From Ashinkailepas kermadecensis (Eukaryota > Arthropoda > Thecostraca > Neolepadidae), in NCBI GenBank assembly GCA_034440615.1, contig JAOTOM010002703.1, positions 1 through 64,000 of the forward strand: a stretch of 64,000 nucleotides of DNA, given 5' to 3'. Within the stretch, counting starts at the first letter, position 1. Every line of letters begins with the position of its first letter. The notes beneath the pieces were generated by a model, which was not told where the DNA came from, made no database searches, and saw nothing but the letters and a program-made list of their open reading frames with translations. A program made the translations under genes and the position numbers. Positions 10,845-21,837 of the stretch are shown piece by piece.

Positions 10845-11465
10845 GTTTTAACTTCAGTTTTGTTGGGTTGGGCACTTCGGCCTCCTCAGGCCATTTCGTG
10901 CCATAATTGAGAAAATGTATCTTGTGTTATGCTAAATAATTAAGTTTAGAAATATTGGAACAGGTTTGTATTGCGGAGAAAATTGAAAAAGTAGTTTGAT
11001 GAGAATTGGATGATCATCCCCTAATAGTGTAGGCAGAGTAAAAGGAATTATGTGTGTGTGGCAAAAATCCGTCAGTGTTTTTCGTGGGCCTTGGTACTTC
11101 TGACAATGAAGGAGAATATGTGGAACTGTAAGATATGTGTTGCATGATGGGCATGAAGGTCGAGGTGAAGCCGTGTATATATATCGATGGGTAAGAAAAG
11201 TATGGCCGATGCGTAAACGTGATATCACTTTTTCTTCGTGTCGGTTTTTTATATGATATGATCCAGGTATCGACGGCAGTTTTGATGAAACGTAATTATG
11301 TATGGTTTGTGTTGTGTCCAGTTTTGGTTCCAAAAATGTCGAATGCTCTGTTGTATTGATGATTTAATGCTTTCAAAATGTGGTGGAAATTCTGTGATGT
11401 CTTGGAGGTGTAATGATGCCTTGGCTAATTTGTCGGCTTCTTCGTTTCCTTGAGTTTTAACTTGA
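10845..11465 (-). mobile_element. antisense 3' fragment of the I-family copy seen at 20.1-25.5 kb
   Basis: On the minus strand this carries the last part of RNase H, the cysteine/histidine tail and a 3' UTR. It matches the end of the 20-25 kb element in both protein and UTR. Shared protein features include NEEAD-LAK, IRHFWNQ-W, NRHEEKV, SPRPSCPSCNTY-TVPHILLHC and IPF-LP-LLG. Shared UTR sequence includes the hairpin core GGCCTGAGGAGGCC (10879-10892 on this strand), CGAAG and CAACAAAAC. The left end on the plus strand (about 10845) is thus the true 3' end, and about 11465 is the 5' truncation. Confidence 0.85.
10932..11462 (-). pseudogene. RNase H C-terminus and tail of I-type polyprotein
   Basis: A 133-codon frame (11333-10932) begins within the linker after RNase H. 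It contains RLRIGHTFLTHRYIYTASPRP, the C-x2-C...H...C motif (CPSCNTYLTVPHILLHC) and a hydrophobic end. Further upstream on the same strand, another frame (to about 11462) gives TQGNEEADKLAKASLH, the RNase H motif that holds the last catalytic Asp. The two frames imply at least one shift between about 11250 and 11330. The fragment lacks RT and cannot be autonomous. Confidence 0.82.
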
Positions 11466-13559
11466 TTTAACCCTGGTTAAATCACATTTCCCGGCCAGCC
11501 TTGCCATGTCGAGACAATGGGATAGAGGAGATGTATAAATGAGTGTAGATAAATAGGACTGGTATAGGATCTGTGGTGGCGCGGGATGCGTGGATGCGGA
11601 TATCATCCGCACTCTAGCAAGCCCAAACATGCAGTGCGGTGGTCAGCCGACATTTTACCTGAAGCCCGTTCTGCTGCCCGGCCTCACATATCCTCCAAGT
11701 GCCGAAAATCAAGCCCAGCCAACGTCCTTCGCTGAACCGAGCAGCGCACACCGGCCTAAAACCGGCGTCCCCGACTGCCAACGCGCGTGTCGATCTCAGT
11801 CACGGCTGTTCTGGCCCTTGGTCACAAGAAACGCGCGCGCACCCCAACCGCGCGAGCACTGTCCGACGACTGACATGCGGCGGCAGCCGGGTCCAGAGGG
11901 GCCCTCCAATCAAGATACCTTTACTAGAAGGTAGATCGAAGTTTTCCTTCAAGCCCGCATGACGTCATCCGAAGGTTTTTTTAATATGGTATCAATATGG
12001 TTGCAGACGACTTTCCTCAAATCATACGCAATGGTTACTTTTATTTTGCTTCTCTACAAGCAAATATATTTATCTTCCGCTGACTGAGTTATTAATCTTG
12101 TCCAGTTCTTTCCAGTGAACATTTGTTCCGACACATATTTTTATCATGCATAGGCAAGGTTGGATTTCTGCATTGTAATATGGCATGTTGAGAGGAATAT
12201 TTGGTAGTCATCCAGTATGGAGAATATTTTTGTTCAAACCTTATGCATCCACTCAATTTGCACCCACTTTCGGTGAATTTTGAGCACTTTTACTTGATCA
12301 CAGCAGCTCATTGGCAAACATAGGAGGTGACTTAGGAGATTCAACCTCCAGATGAGAAAACAAGAAACAATTTTCTGGAGAGGATAGTGTTCTGGATTCC
12401 AAAAATCCAGGAGCAGCCTATCTTTCCAAACATGTACCTACCTACCTACATTGACATATAACAGTCATTGCAAACATAGCTCTTTCTAGGCCAGCTAGAC
12501 CCAGGGCATGGTGCATTATTCCTTTATTAATTTTGCATGGATTATTGACGATACATGCATAATTGAACATTTATGTACAATACAATCGTCATGCTATGAA
12601 TGCCGTCCTGAAACTTTCCATGAATTGCAGTCTTATTTCCTGTAGTATGAATTCAGCATCTAGATAGAATGTTTGAATGTAACACATCTCTGTTTCAGGT
12701 GTCATGCGTTACTGTGCGGTACCAGAGGTGGCACTGGGCAGGCAACTTTAATAAAGAAGAAATCTGGTTACACCATTTTTATCAGGATTCTGCCTTAGCA
12801 AAATCTCTTAGCATACAATAAAACATGTATAGGTTCTCAAATGTTGGGAACCAAGAGCATGCTCAAAGCATTTCAAATGAATTGATCACAGAATAAACCT
12901 AAAGAAAGAGCTGCTCAACCCTGCCTCTTTGCAGAGAAGCAAATGTCTCCTACCATCAGCTATTCCCACCATAATATCCCACCAGCCAATATCCTGGATA
13001 ATCTTGAAACGTTTTGTATTAGTGATGTTTACATCATTTGCAACATTACGTTGTTGTGTTTTTCTTGCTTTGTTTGCATGTTGACAATGTTTTTCTTCCA
13101 CGGAAAAAAGATGGTTAGGTTATGTCCTTTTATCTCAATATTTTGATACTTTTCTCTGAGAAAATAGATTAGGCTGGCTAATTTTATGCTAGGTTACCTT
13201 GCAAATTTCTAAAGCTTTCAATAATTAGTTATTGTATATGAACCAATTGAAAGCCCCCCACCCCCCCCCTTTTGGTATTATTTTGCTTTTCAACCAATTT
13301 TTGTGCTTGCTGGTAAAAAAAATATGTTCTTTGTGCACCAAGATAACAATCACGATAAGACCCTATTTACTACTAGGTTATAGCTACACTAAGTTAGGGT
13401 CAAAGGTATGATAAATATATGATTTGGGTGAGATCTGCTGACTGAAATGGGGCATTTATGGGCTACATTTTTTTTACAGAAAGGACAAAGAATGAGCTTA
13501 TCATGAGATAACAAGTCAGTGATGCCTATATTTAGGTTGATTTTTTCCATCAACAATTA
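11466..13559. other. no supported gene
   Basis: A GC-moderate part (11580-11950) ends in CTTCAAGCCCGC followed by the octamer TGACGTCA (11960-11967). From 12000 to 13560 the DNA is AT-rich with short open frames only. CATGTACCTACCTACCTAC at 12433 and a C-run at 13256-13268 are simple-sequence patches. A GGAGGT...ACCTCC stem lies near 12330. Nothing looks coding. Confidence 0.5.
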
Positions 13560-14365
13560 TAGGATTTGCGTAAAATGCCGCCACACGCCACGGTCTTCAC
13601 TGCGGAGTTGATGGCCATCCGCAAAACTCTTGCATACATCGAGGTTGACGACGATATTTTGCATGTTATTTTGACTGATTATCTGAGCAGTCTTGTGGCG
13701 CTGCACAGTTTTAACCAGCAACATGTCATCGTACGAGACATTTTATCGCACCTTACTTCGCTGCATCGCATGGGAAAACAGGTCATACTTTGCTGGATTC
13801 CAGCACATGTCGGAATCCGTGGTAACGAGCTGGCCGACAGGGCTGCAAGGCGTGCAGCACAACCGCCAAGGAGTCGCGTTCTCCCACTCCCTGCCAGTGA
13901 CTACCACCCAATTATCTCATCATTTATTATCAGACAGTGGCAGGGCAAATGGGACCAAGTGGAGTTCAACAAATTAAAGCAAATCAAACCTTAGCTCTGT
14001 GGCCCTCGTCCTTCAGCCAAACTAGAAGGGACGAGGTAGCCATCTGTCGTCTCATAATTGGTCACACTCTAGCAACACATAGGTATTTATTGTGCGAGGA
14101 CGACAGGCCGAAATGTGTTAGGTGTAATGCCGCGCTGACTGTGCTCCATGTGCTGGTGGCGTGCCAAGCATACACAGAAGAACGGAGGTACCACTTCGGA
14201 TAAGATGCGAATGCTCTGAGGTTGAAGAACTTATTGGGAGATTATTACCGATTGATACACAATGGAGCAGTTTTATGCTTCCTTGCGGAGATGGGATTTT
14301 ACGTAATATATGCACCTGCCTAACTGATTACTTGTTTCCACAGTTCTTAGATCAAGCGCCTTAAT
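13560..14365 (+). pseudogene. RNase H domain remnant of an I/R1-group retrotransposon
   Basis: The frame at 13566-13994 (142 codons) begins inside RNase H. It shows FTAELMAIRKTL (catalytic Glu), ILTDYLSSLVAL (Asp) and CWIPAHVGIRGNELADRAAR (His and last Asp). The first strand with YTDGS is missing, so the copy is truncated on its left at about 13560. A +1/-1 change near 13985 moves the reading to a second frame (to 14203). That frame holds RRDEVAICRLIIGHTLATHRYLL and the C-x2-C...H-x4-C motif (CVRCNAALTVLHVLVAC). The tail reads on with shifts to FPQFLDQAP at 14360. It belongs to a lineage different from the two I families elsewhere in the window. Confidence 0.82.
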
Positions 14366-14428
14366 AGCTACCGATGTTTTATATTCGTTTGTGACAGTCT
14401 GCCGCGTGCTTAGGCAACCTTGTTATGG

Positions 14429-14451
14429 GTGCAAACCCATGGGGTTTGCAC
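14429..14451 (+). other. perfect 3'-end hairpin of the RNase H element
   Basis: GTGCAAACCC (14429-14438) and GGGTTTGCAC (14442-14451) are exact reverse complements separated by ATG, giving a 10-bp stem with a 3-nt loop. It sits about 65 bp after the last codons of the RNase H remnant. It is followed by CCCCAATAATCATCATT, a tail of the kind that ends many arthropod I/R1-group elements. I infer a structured 3' UTR. Confidence 0.7.
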
Positions 14452-14479
14452 AGTCTAAAACCCCAATAATCATCATTAA

Positions 14480-15935
14480 AATGGCAAACATGCATAAGAA
14501 GTCCTTGGGCGATTTCTGATCACAATGTTGTTATTCTGGTGTTTTCTGATTTGACACTCATTCCTTTGGAAAATGAAAACTTCCAAAGATATAAGCACTT
14601 TAAGTTGAAGTACCTCTGTCTAAGAAATCAGTCCAAGAAAAGAATATTAAAAACATTGAAATAACTTTTTTCAACAAGAAAAAAATTGCATACATGTACC
14701 TGCTATCCCACCTCAACAACATCTGGGAAGTGTGGGGAAAAGGTTTTGGGTCTGGTGGTATCTAATGAAAAATAACATACAATTATCAATAAAAATGAAT
14801 ACAACCTAACCTAGCCTACTGATGTTGGACGGCCTAAAACCTACCGATGTTGAATCACTTAAACGCACTTATATTGTATTACTTAAAACCTACGGGTGTT
14901 GAATTGCCTAAATATGACTTTAAAATGTGATTTTCAAAACAAATTGCAGAGGACTGTCCATAATAGCCACTGCACGTGGAGGGCATGAATTGTGAAATAA
15001 ATAAATAAATATATAAATAGGAAGACGTTAGCTTTCCACAGCCGCCGGCTGCCAGCGACCATCGTGCCGACAGCGGGTCAGGCGTGCACGGTCCAGGTCG
15101 CGGACCGCTGATAGGTCATTCACATTATGGCCAGATCAGGTCGCGAATGGTGCCGTTGCTGTGTCCGTTCCCGAAGCCGTCCCGTCGGCTCCTGCGACGT
15201 CATTTGCGCGAGGGGTATCCTTACCCACTGGCGTGTGTGTTCCCTTGCCGCCCCAGTTCAGTACATAGGATCAAGTTCAAGCCGCGCTGTGACAGACGGC
15301 CACCACGTGTGCAGACCACTCGTACATTACGGCTGCGATGCGAGTGATGAATGAAAGCAGGCGAAGTTACAGGTGAAATATTCTTATATTGTGAGTTCAT
15401 GTCTGTATTTTTTCTCACCAACCACAGTTGGCGATCCACGCAGGTAGTCGTGCTGCTGCCGTTGTTACTTGGTTACGTTATAAATTCGCGATACATTCGT
15501 ACTTGAAATACGTATGCGCAAATACACGTGAAAATCGTACTGAGAACATATTCGCACTCGATATATTCGTATTCGGGGAGTTTTATGAACCACGCAAGCA
15601 GGACGCTACATCTGCAGTTGGGTCGAAGGTAACCATTTTTATGCAATTTTCAAATTTGTGACTTGCATCCTCAATGACAGATGCAGCCAGCTTCCTGCAC
15701 ACAGACATAGCGAACAGATGTCATCAGCGGGTATCAACAAACACCCCCTGCCACACCAATTATTTTCACAATTTGCCACCAATATATACAGACTGCATAT
15801 GCACCCACAAACCAAACGCGTGCATCCATTCATGTGTGGGCTTAACCGTAAGCATGCAAATCAAGGGCATAATCATTTGCAATAATGTCTTGCGGCTCAT
15901 TGGTGCAGATTGCTTTTGAACCATTCATGAACCAG
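14480..15935. other. no supported gene
   Basis: AT-rich sequence with TAACCTAACCTAGCC at about 14808 followed by three loose repeats of a CTACCGATGTTGAAT phrase (14817, 14840, 14890). A 270-bp block from about 15030 to 15350 is GC-rich and sharply bounded, but it has no recognisable coding content. The frames at 15658-15919 overlap each other and look like chance. Confidence 0.45.
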
Positions 15936-15937
<2 letters not shown>

Positions 15938-15970
<33 letters not shown>

Positions 15971-15978
15971 CACACACA
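15938..15978. repeat. compound (CA)n(TA)n(CA)n microsatellite
   Basis: ACACACACACACAC passes into (TA)n and back to ACACACAC within about 40 bp. It accounts for the Thr/His and Ile/Tyr repeats in overlapping translations. Confidence 0.95.
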
Positions 15979-16017
15979 AATGCACAAATATATATTATGT
16001 GGGATATATGGGGCCTC

Positions 16018-16262
16018 CTGTCGGTGGCGGATCCAGGGACGGAAGTTGGGGCACATGCCCCCCCCCCCCATGACAGGTGGCGTCCTGTCGCGACCAGGAA
16101 AACGCGTCCCTCCGCGAAGGCTCGAGTGCACCCCAACACCCTCGAATTTTTCAGCCACAGGCGCCTCTCGGCAGGAAAGGCACCCCTCAAGCTGCTTTCG
16201 CGGTGGCGCCACTCCAAGCACGTGTCCCCTCCCCAGATGACAATTCCTGGATCCGTCCCTGC
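16018..16262. mobile_element. MITE-like element with GGCGGATCCAGG ends
   Basis: GGCGGATCCAGGGACGG at 16023 and TCCTGGATCCGTCCCTG at about 16247 face each other about 235 bp apart, sharing the inverted core GGATCCAGG. Between them are C-runs and CTCTCGGCAGGAAAGGC-like sequence. The right half is similar to 44080-44245, including CTCAGCC-x-CGCCTCTC-x-CAGGAAAAGGC and CCCCTCCCC ending in ATCCG. A related piece is at 17165-17245. No coding capacity is present, so I take it as a non-autonomous element, family unknown. Confidence 0.6.
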
Positions 16263-17792
<1,530 letters not shown>

Positions 17793-17794
17793 TG

Positions 17795-18034
17795 GCCATT
17801 TCGGAAGCATTTGAACAGGAGGGAGAGGGTTGAAATCCACTGACTTCGGAACGATGGTGATAGGTTTGGCACCTAGCAGCGCCAAATTAAGTTGTTCCTA
17901 CTCATCATAGCATAAAATAATAATGGGTACTTATGAAAAATACTGGTCCAAATCCGGCGACCATTTGTATGAGTGTTGCTTGAGCCACCTCGAAATCCGT
18001 TTGCCCCCACATGCAAATACTAGGTACGCCACTG
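17795..18034 (-). mobile_element. MITE-like copy ending CAGTGGCGTACCTAG
   Basis: The right end CTAGGTACGCCACTG (18020-18034) equals the ends at 31575-31589 and 59555-59569. The left part also matches those copies: GGGTTGAAATCC-x-TGA, AATGGTG-TAG-TTTGGC and the TTAA-TT phrases. The copy here is diverged and truncated on the left by the (TA)n run. The shared outer end with different flanks shows that this is a mobile family. Confidence 0.6.
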
Positions 18035-18039
18035 TCCAC

Positions 18040-18925
18040 GCTACTCTATCTGGGATATGTGAACTTTGAGCCTTAATCACTGATAGGGGCTTAGACCTCC
18101 AATGTAAAATCCAGCCCATGAAATATAGGTGTTTCTGTTGTTGGGGAAGGGAAGGTGGTGTGAATACTAGGAGCAGTTCCTCCCAGAACCTCAAAACACT
18201 GCAGCTTAAAGCTGTGGATTTTTTGTTTTTCAAGCAAACATATGGAGGCATCTAGATAAAAAGCTTGACTTTTCCCCTGCACCAGCCCTGAAGGCCTGTC
18301 GATAGCACTGACAATGAGTGTATCCCAGAATAAGGCCACAAGGTGACTAACCCCCTCCCTGAACTGATGGAACTTCAACTGAAATTTACCTGAAATTGAA
18401 TATCCAGTGCACTGAATCTTATAATATTGGTATGAATACACACAGACATATTTCAGCCCCCTATCCACACCATTTTAGAATACTAGAAGATCACACATAT
18501 AATTAATGCTGTTCTTCAGCATTGCTACCAGGTATTCCTACCAAATCCTGAATTTATTTGCTATCTAAGAAAAAAATGCACCTTACTTGTTATAAAAAGA
18601 GATGGCTTAGTGCTTCATTCACCTTTTTAGGCATGCATGGCCACAAATCCTCTTCTTAATAGCATCCTTTACACTGCAGTTGGTCCAATTTGTATCCCAA
18701 GTGTACTCAGTGTGCCTTTTCCATTAGGGATCATGGGTCTCTGTGAACCAGCTGATGTACACAGTGCACCTCAAGTTACTAACATTTACATTCTAGGATG
18801 TGACCATGCAGAAATAATGCTCCAATGCATATGCACTCAATTAAGAAAATGGCATTAATTATACATGGTAATTTGCAAGCAAATTAAGTTGACAAAAGCA
18901 TCATAGTTGGAAATGGGGATATTTC
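18040..18925. other. no supported gene
   Basis: AT-rich sequence with short open frames on both strands. I see no motif, splice pattern or repeat worth naming. Confidence 0.5.
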
Positions 18926-18929
18926 CATC

Positions 18930-19110
18930 GAAAGGTTAGGATAGGCTAGGTTAGGTTATGCTGCATTTTTAAAACATTATTTTACGCTATGCTACCTAAA
19001 TAAAAGCCCAGTTTTCGTGTTATTTTGCTCACAACCTGAAATTGAGCATCTGCACAGAAAATGAGTGATCCCATCATCTTAGTCACCTTTATAAACATTG
19101 TATTGGAATG
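18930..19110 (-). mobile_element. single arm of the TTAGG fold-back family
   Basis: GGTTAGGATAGGCTAGGTTAGGTTATG is followed in order by GCATTTTTAAA, TATGCTACCTAA, AAGCCC, TTATTTTGCTCACAACCTGAAA, GCACAGAAAATGAGTG, CATCATCTTAGTCACCTT and ATAAACATTG. The same order occurs, reverse-complemented, in the arms at 27765, 55910 and 62637, and in the same sense at 56735, 61325 and 63195. The opposite arm is not visible here, so this is a half element. Confidence 0.75.
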
Positions 19111-20080
19111 ATAAATTCCAAGGATTCATAAAACACATTAAAGCATAAATTTACCGGTAAGCCAAGGTTCATATTTGGCAAATCCAGCCATGGTTTCAAT
19201 TTCAATTCGTGAAATTTTAAGGGTTGTGAACGATAACAGGTTGAGGGTTGTTGTATCGTATGAATTGAGGAAATGCTGCACCAAACTTAAGAGAATGTTC
19301 AATAACCTAGGAATCCAAAGAATATTCATCAGCGACATATTTCAATTTCCCATGCCAACAATCAGAAACACCGTATGCCCAACCACAACAACACTCGGAT
19401 GTCTTCGCTGCGCCACAGATGAATCTTAGCCAGGTTTTAAAGCGTATTTGGAATGTTTACGTGACGTCATCGTAGATACCAAAATCCTGGTAGATTCTAC
19501 TAGAAATCTCGCATATTCCTGCGTACGTCACTAGGGCTGGAACTAGAAAACCTACTAGATTCCGTTGTACCCTTTAGTATTAGTACCCAGGGTCCGGACG
19601 CTGGCCGCCAGCTTCCAATCGGCGCCGCTAGATGGCAGGCCGGGCGCTGAAGGCTGCGCGCTACAGGGAGACGGGAGTCAGCCGCACAAAGGCACCGCCG
19701 ACGCGGACCTGCGAAGAAAATCGCAGGCCGGAAGTGAAAACAAATGGCGATGAGCCCTTGTAAGTGGTGTGTCTACGCCGGCCAGCTTACCGGCCGCTTG
19801 ACAGAGGCTCGCCTGGACACCGCTGAAGGTACACCGGCAATTTGAAACGGACACCTGGTACAATGCTAGATTAGGCTATCCGACAGCTATTCGGCGCGCC
19901 GTAGGATTATGAAATTAGGAAAGCCTGGCCGTCTCGGTGCAACGCATAGGCTTACCTCTGCTGCCACACCGACATGGAGTGTCAGTACTATTTGAGCCAG
20001 ACCTACCTGTGCCAAAGCTATCTGTAAACTCCGACCTGCCGAAAGGCGTGATTGGCTGCTGGTTTATCGCAGCTGTTTTT
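19111..20080. other. no supported gene
   Basis: The sequence contains a TGACGTCA octamer (19462-19469) near repeated TACTAGA-like phrases (19490-19560). A GC-richer stretch from 19590 to 20060 may include the start of the retroelement leader that follows. No coding evidence was found. Confidence 0.4.
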
Positions 20081-20141
20081 TTTCTCATTTTCGAGGGGTG
20101 ACAACCGTCGCTCCTTCCGCTTTTCTTTTATTTTATTTTCT

Positions 20142-20163
20142 CGGGGTGACACCCGTCACCCCG
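20142..20163 (+). other. 5'-leader hairpin of the I-type element
   Basis: CGGGGTGAC (20142-20150) and GTCACCCCG (20155-20163) are exact reverse complements around the loop ACCC. A related phrase, GGGGTGACAACCGTC, precedes it by about 45 bp. It lies about 95 bp before the first gag codons. Such leaders can hold internal promoter or translation signals, but nothing proves a role here. Confidence 0.55.
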
Positions 20164-20241
20164 CACGGATTTAATCGTCGTCGTATATTCGTTGTCTGTT
20201 GTCTGTGTGTCCTCCGTCTATATTTAAATCGTATTAGGTAG

Positions 20242-21417
20242 GGTTTTTATCCCCGCGATGGGGAAAAACGAAAAAAGGACACCGACCCCAGCTCGCCACC
20301 GGACTCCGAGACGGAATTTCCGCCGCTGACCACACCTGATGACCATCGCACGACCCCGGACTCTGCACATGATGCTCCACCTTTCGATACCACCGTTGAT
20401 GACTCGCGCCGGACAATTCCTTTGGACGACGCCATGGAAGCCCTTTGTCCCTCACCGAACCCCGCTCATACCAAGACCTCGCCTCGTAATTCCGACCAGA
20501 CCATCACTCTCCACGCCACAGACCCACGCCCTAACCAGACCACGCCATCCCAACCGGATCCCATCGAAACCTACCTCGACAGTGCTGGCTCTTACATAGT
20601 AGTCAAGCCTGTCGAGGAATCCGTTTCCTTCCGCCGTATTAACGTTTTCTGGCCGACCAAGCAACTCCTCGCCATTTGCTCCTTAACCAATCCCGACATC
20701 GAAGCCCCTGCCAACGGAACCCTCGTCATTAAAACCCAAACCCGAGCCCAGACCAAAGCCCTCCTCCGTACCACCACATTTTGTGGTAAATCCGTCACCA
20801 TTACCCTACATTCCAACCGCAACAGCACCAAGGGCACCGTCTTCGCGCCGGAGCTCCACTTCATGACTGAAGCAGATATCCAGACGGAGCTCAGGCCGGA
20901 GGGGGTGACCCACGTCCACCGCATTACCTCATTTAAAGACGGCCAGAAACGCCATACAAGCCTCCTTGTCCTTACCTTCAACTCTACAACTCTTCCCAAG
21001 ACCCTCCTCACCGGCTACATCCGATTCCAAGTCCGCGTATTTATTCCAAATCCTCTCCGCTGTTTCAATTGTCAGCGCTTCGGGCATGGGAGTAAGACGT
21101 GTCGCCAAACCGTCCGATGCCCTAAGTGCGGAGAACCACCCCACCCTGATTCCACCTGCTCCAAGCCTGCCCACTGCCTCAGCTGTAACACGCCCGATCA
21201 CCTCACCTCATCCAATCAATGTCCAGTTTGGCGCAAGGAAAAGGAAGTGTGCGCTGTCAATGCCACGACCGGGGTATCCTACCCCCAAGCCCGGCGGTCT
21301 GTCGAGGCCACCTCCCCCTCCACCAAAACGTACGCACAGGCGACCAGCATTGCTCCACCCACCCCTGGCGTCAACACCACTTCTACTCCGATGCAAACCG
21401 ACATGATTCCGGTCTAG
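20242..21417 (+). pseudogene. ORF1 gag-like protein with three CCHC knuckles
   Basis: The frame is open from 20242, just after a TAG, to the stop at 21415-21417. The first in-frame ATG is at 20422, giving 331 residues. An ATG at 20258 with a good context lies in a neighbouring frame just before an A-rich run, so the original N-terminus was probably displaced by a one-base indel. The first third is acidic and Ser/Thr/Pro-rich, and the middle is globular (ADIQTELRPEGVTHVHRI). Near residues 213-265 are three knuckles: CFNCQRFGHGSKTC, CPKCGEPPHPDSTC and CLSCNTPDHLTSSNQC. Proteins of this kind coat the element RNA and act as nucleic acid chaperones. The Pro/Thr-rich tail probably ran on to about 21800 in shifted frames. 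Confidence 0.85.
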
Positions 21418-21837
21418 CTCCACTAAAAAAACTTGCACCACTCACCACACCTACACAAACCACCCTGGCTAAAAACACACAGACCATTCCGACCAAACAG
21501 ACTCCAACGAATTCCACAAGGAATGCCAGACCCCGCAGCCATTCGGCTGCCGGGGAAATGCGCGCCACTTCCGTGGCCCGCCGACGGAGCCCGGTGCACA
21601 CTGTGCCGGCCGGCGACCACGTGACCCGACCGACTCCCAGCCGGCGGGCATCCCCCGCGGCAGTGGCCGGCCGCCGTGAACCGGCCAAGGTCACCGGTCG
21701 GCCGGACGGCTATGGCGGAAACACCGCCACCGCCCGCACCCAACACACGTGTCCGCCGGAGCTGCACTCCTGGCTCCGACATGCACCGAAAGGTGCAGAC
21801 AAACAATAACACTTTTCTTCCCGATGTCCACACTTTT

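Larger units (their letters stand above)
7391..10850 (+). mobile_element. I-type non-LTR retrotransposon, 5'-truncated, frameshifted
   Basis: At about 7391 the GC-rich DNA gives way to A/C-rich, G-poor DNA coding on the plus strand. The order is the linker between endonuclease and RT (7391-7860, with PWWNEECHRATRARNHAR), RT (about 7870-9150), RNase H (about 9440-9830) and a cysteine/histidine tail (10050-10270). RT followed by RNase H is the arrangement of I-group non-LTR elements, so I assign it there. The endonuclease and first ORF are missing, which fits 5' truncation at insertion. At least four frame changes mark it as dead. The 3' limit is uncertain. An A-rich CAAAA tract follows the stop near 10290, and the sequence to about 10840 may be its 3' UTR or an older neighbour. 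Confidence 0.85.
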
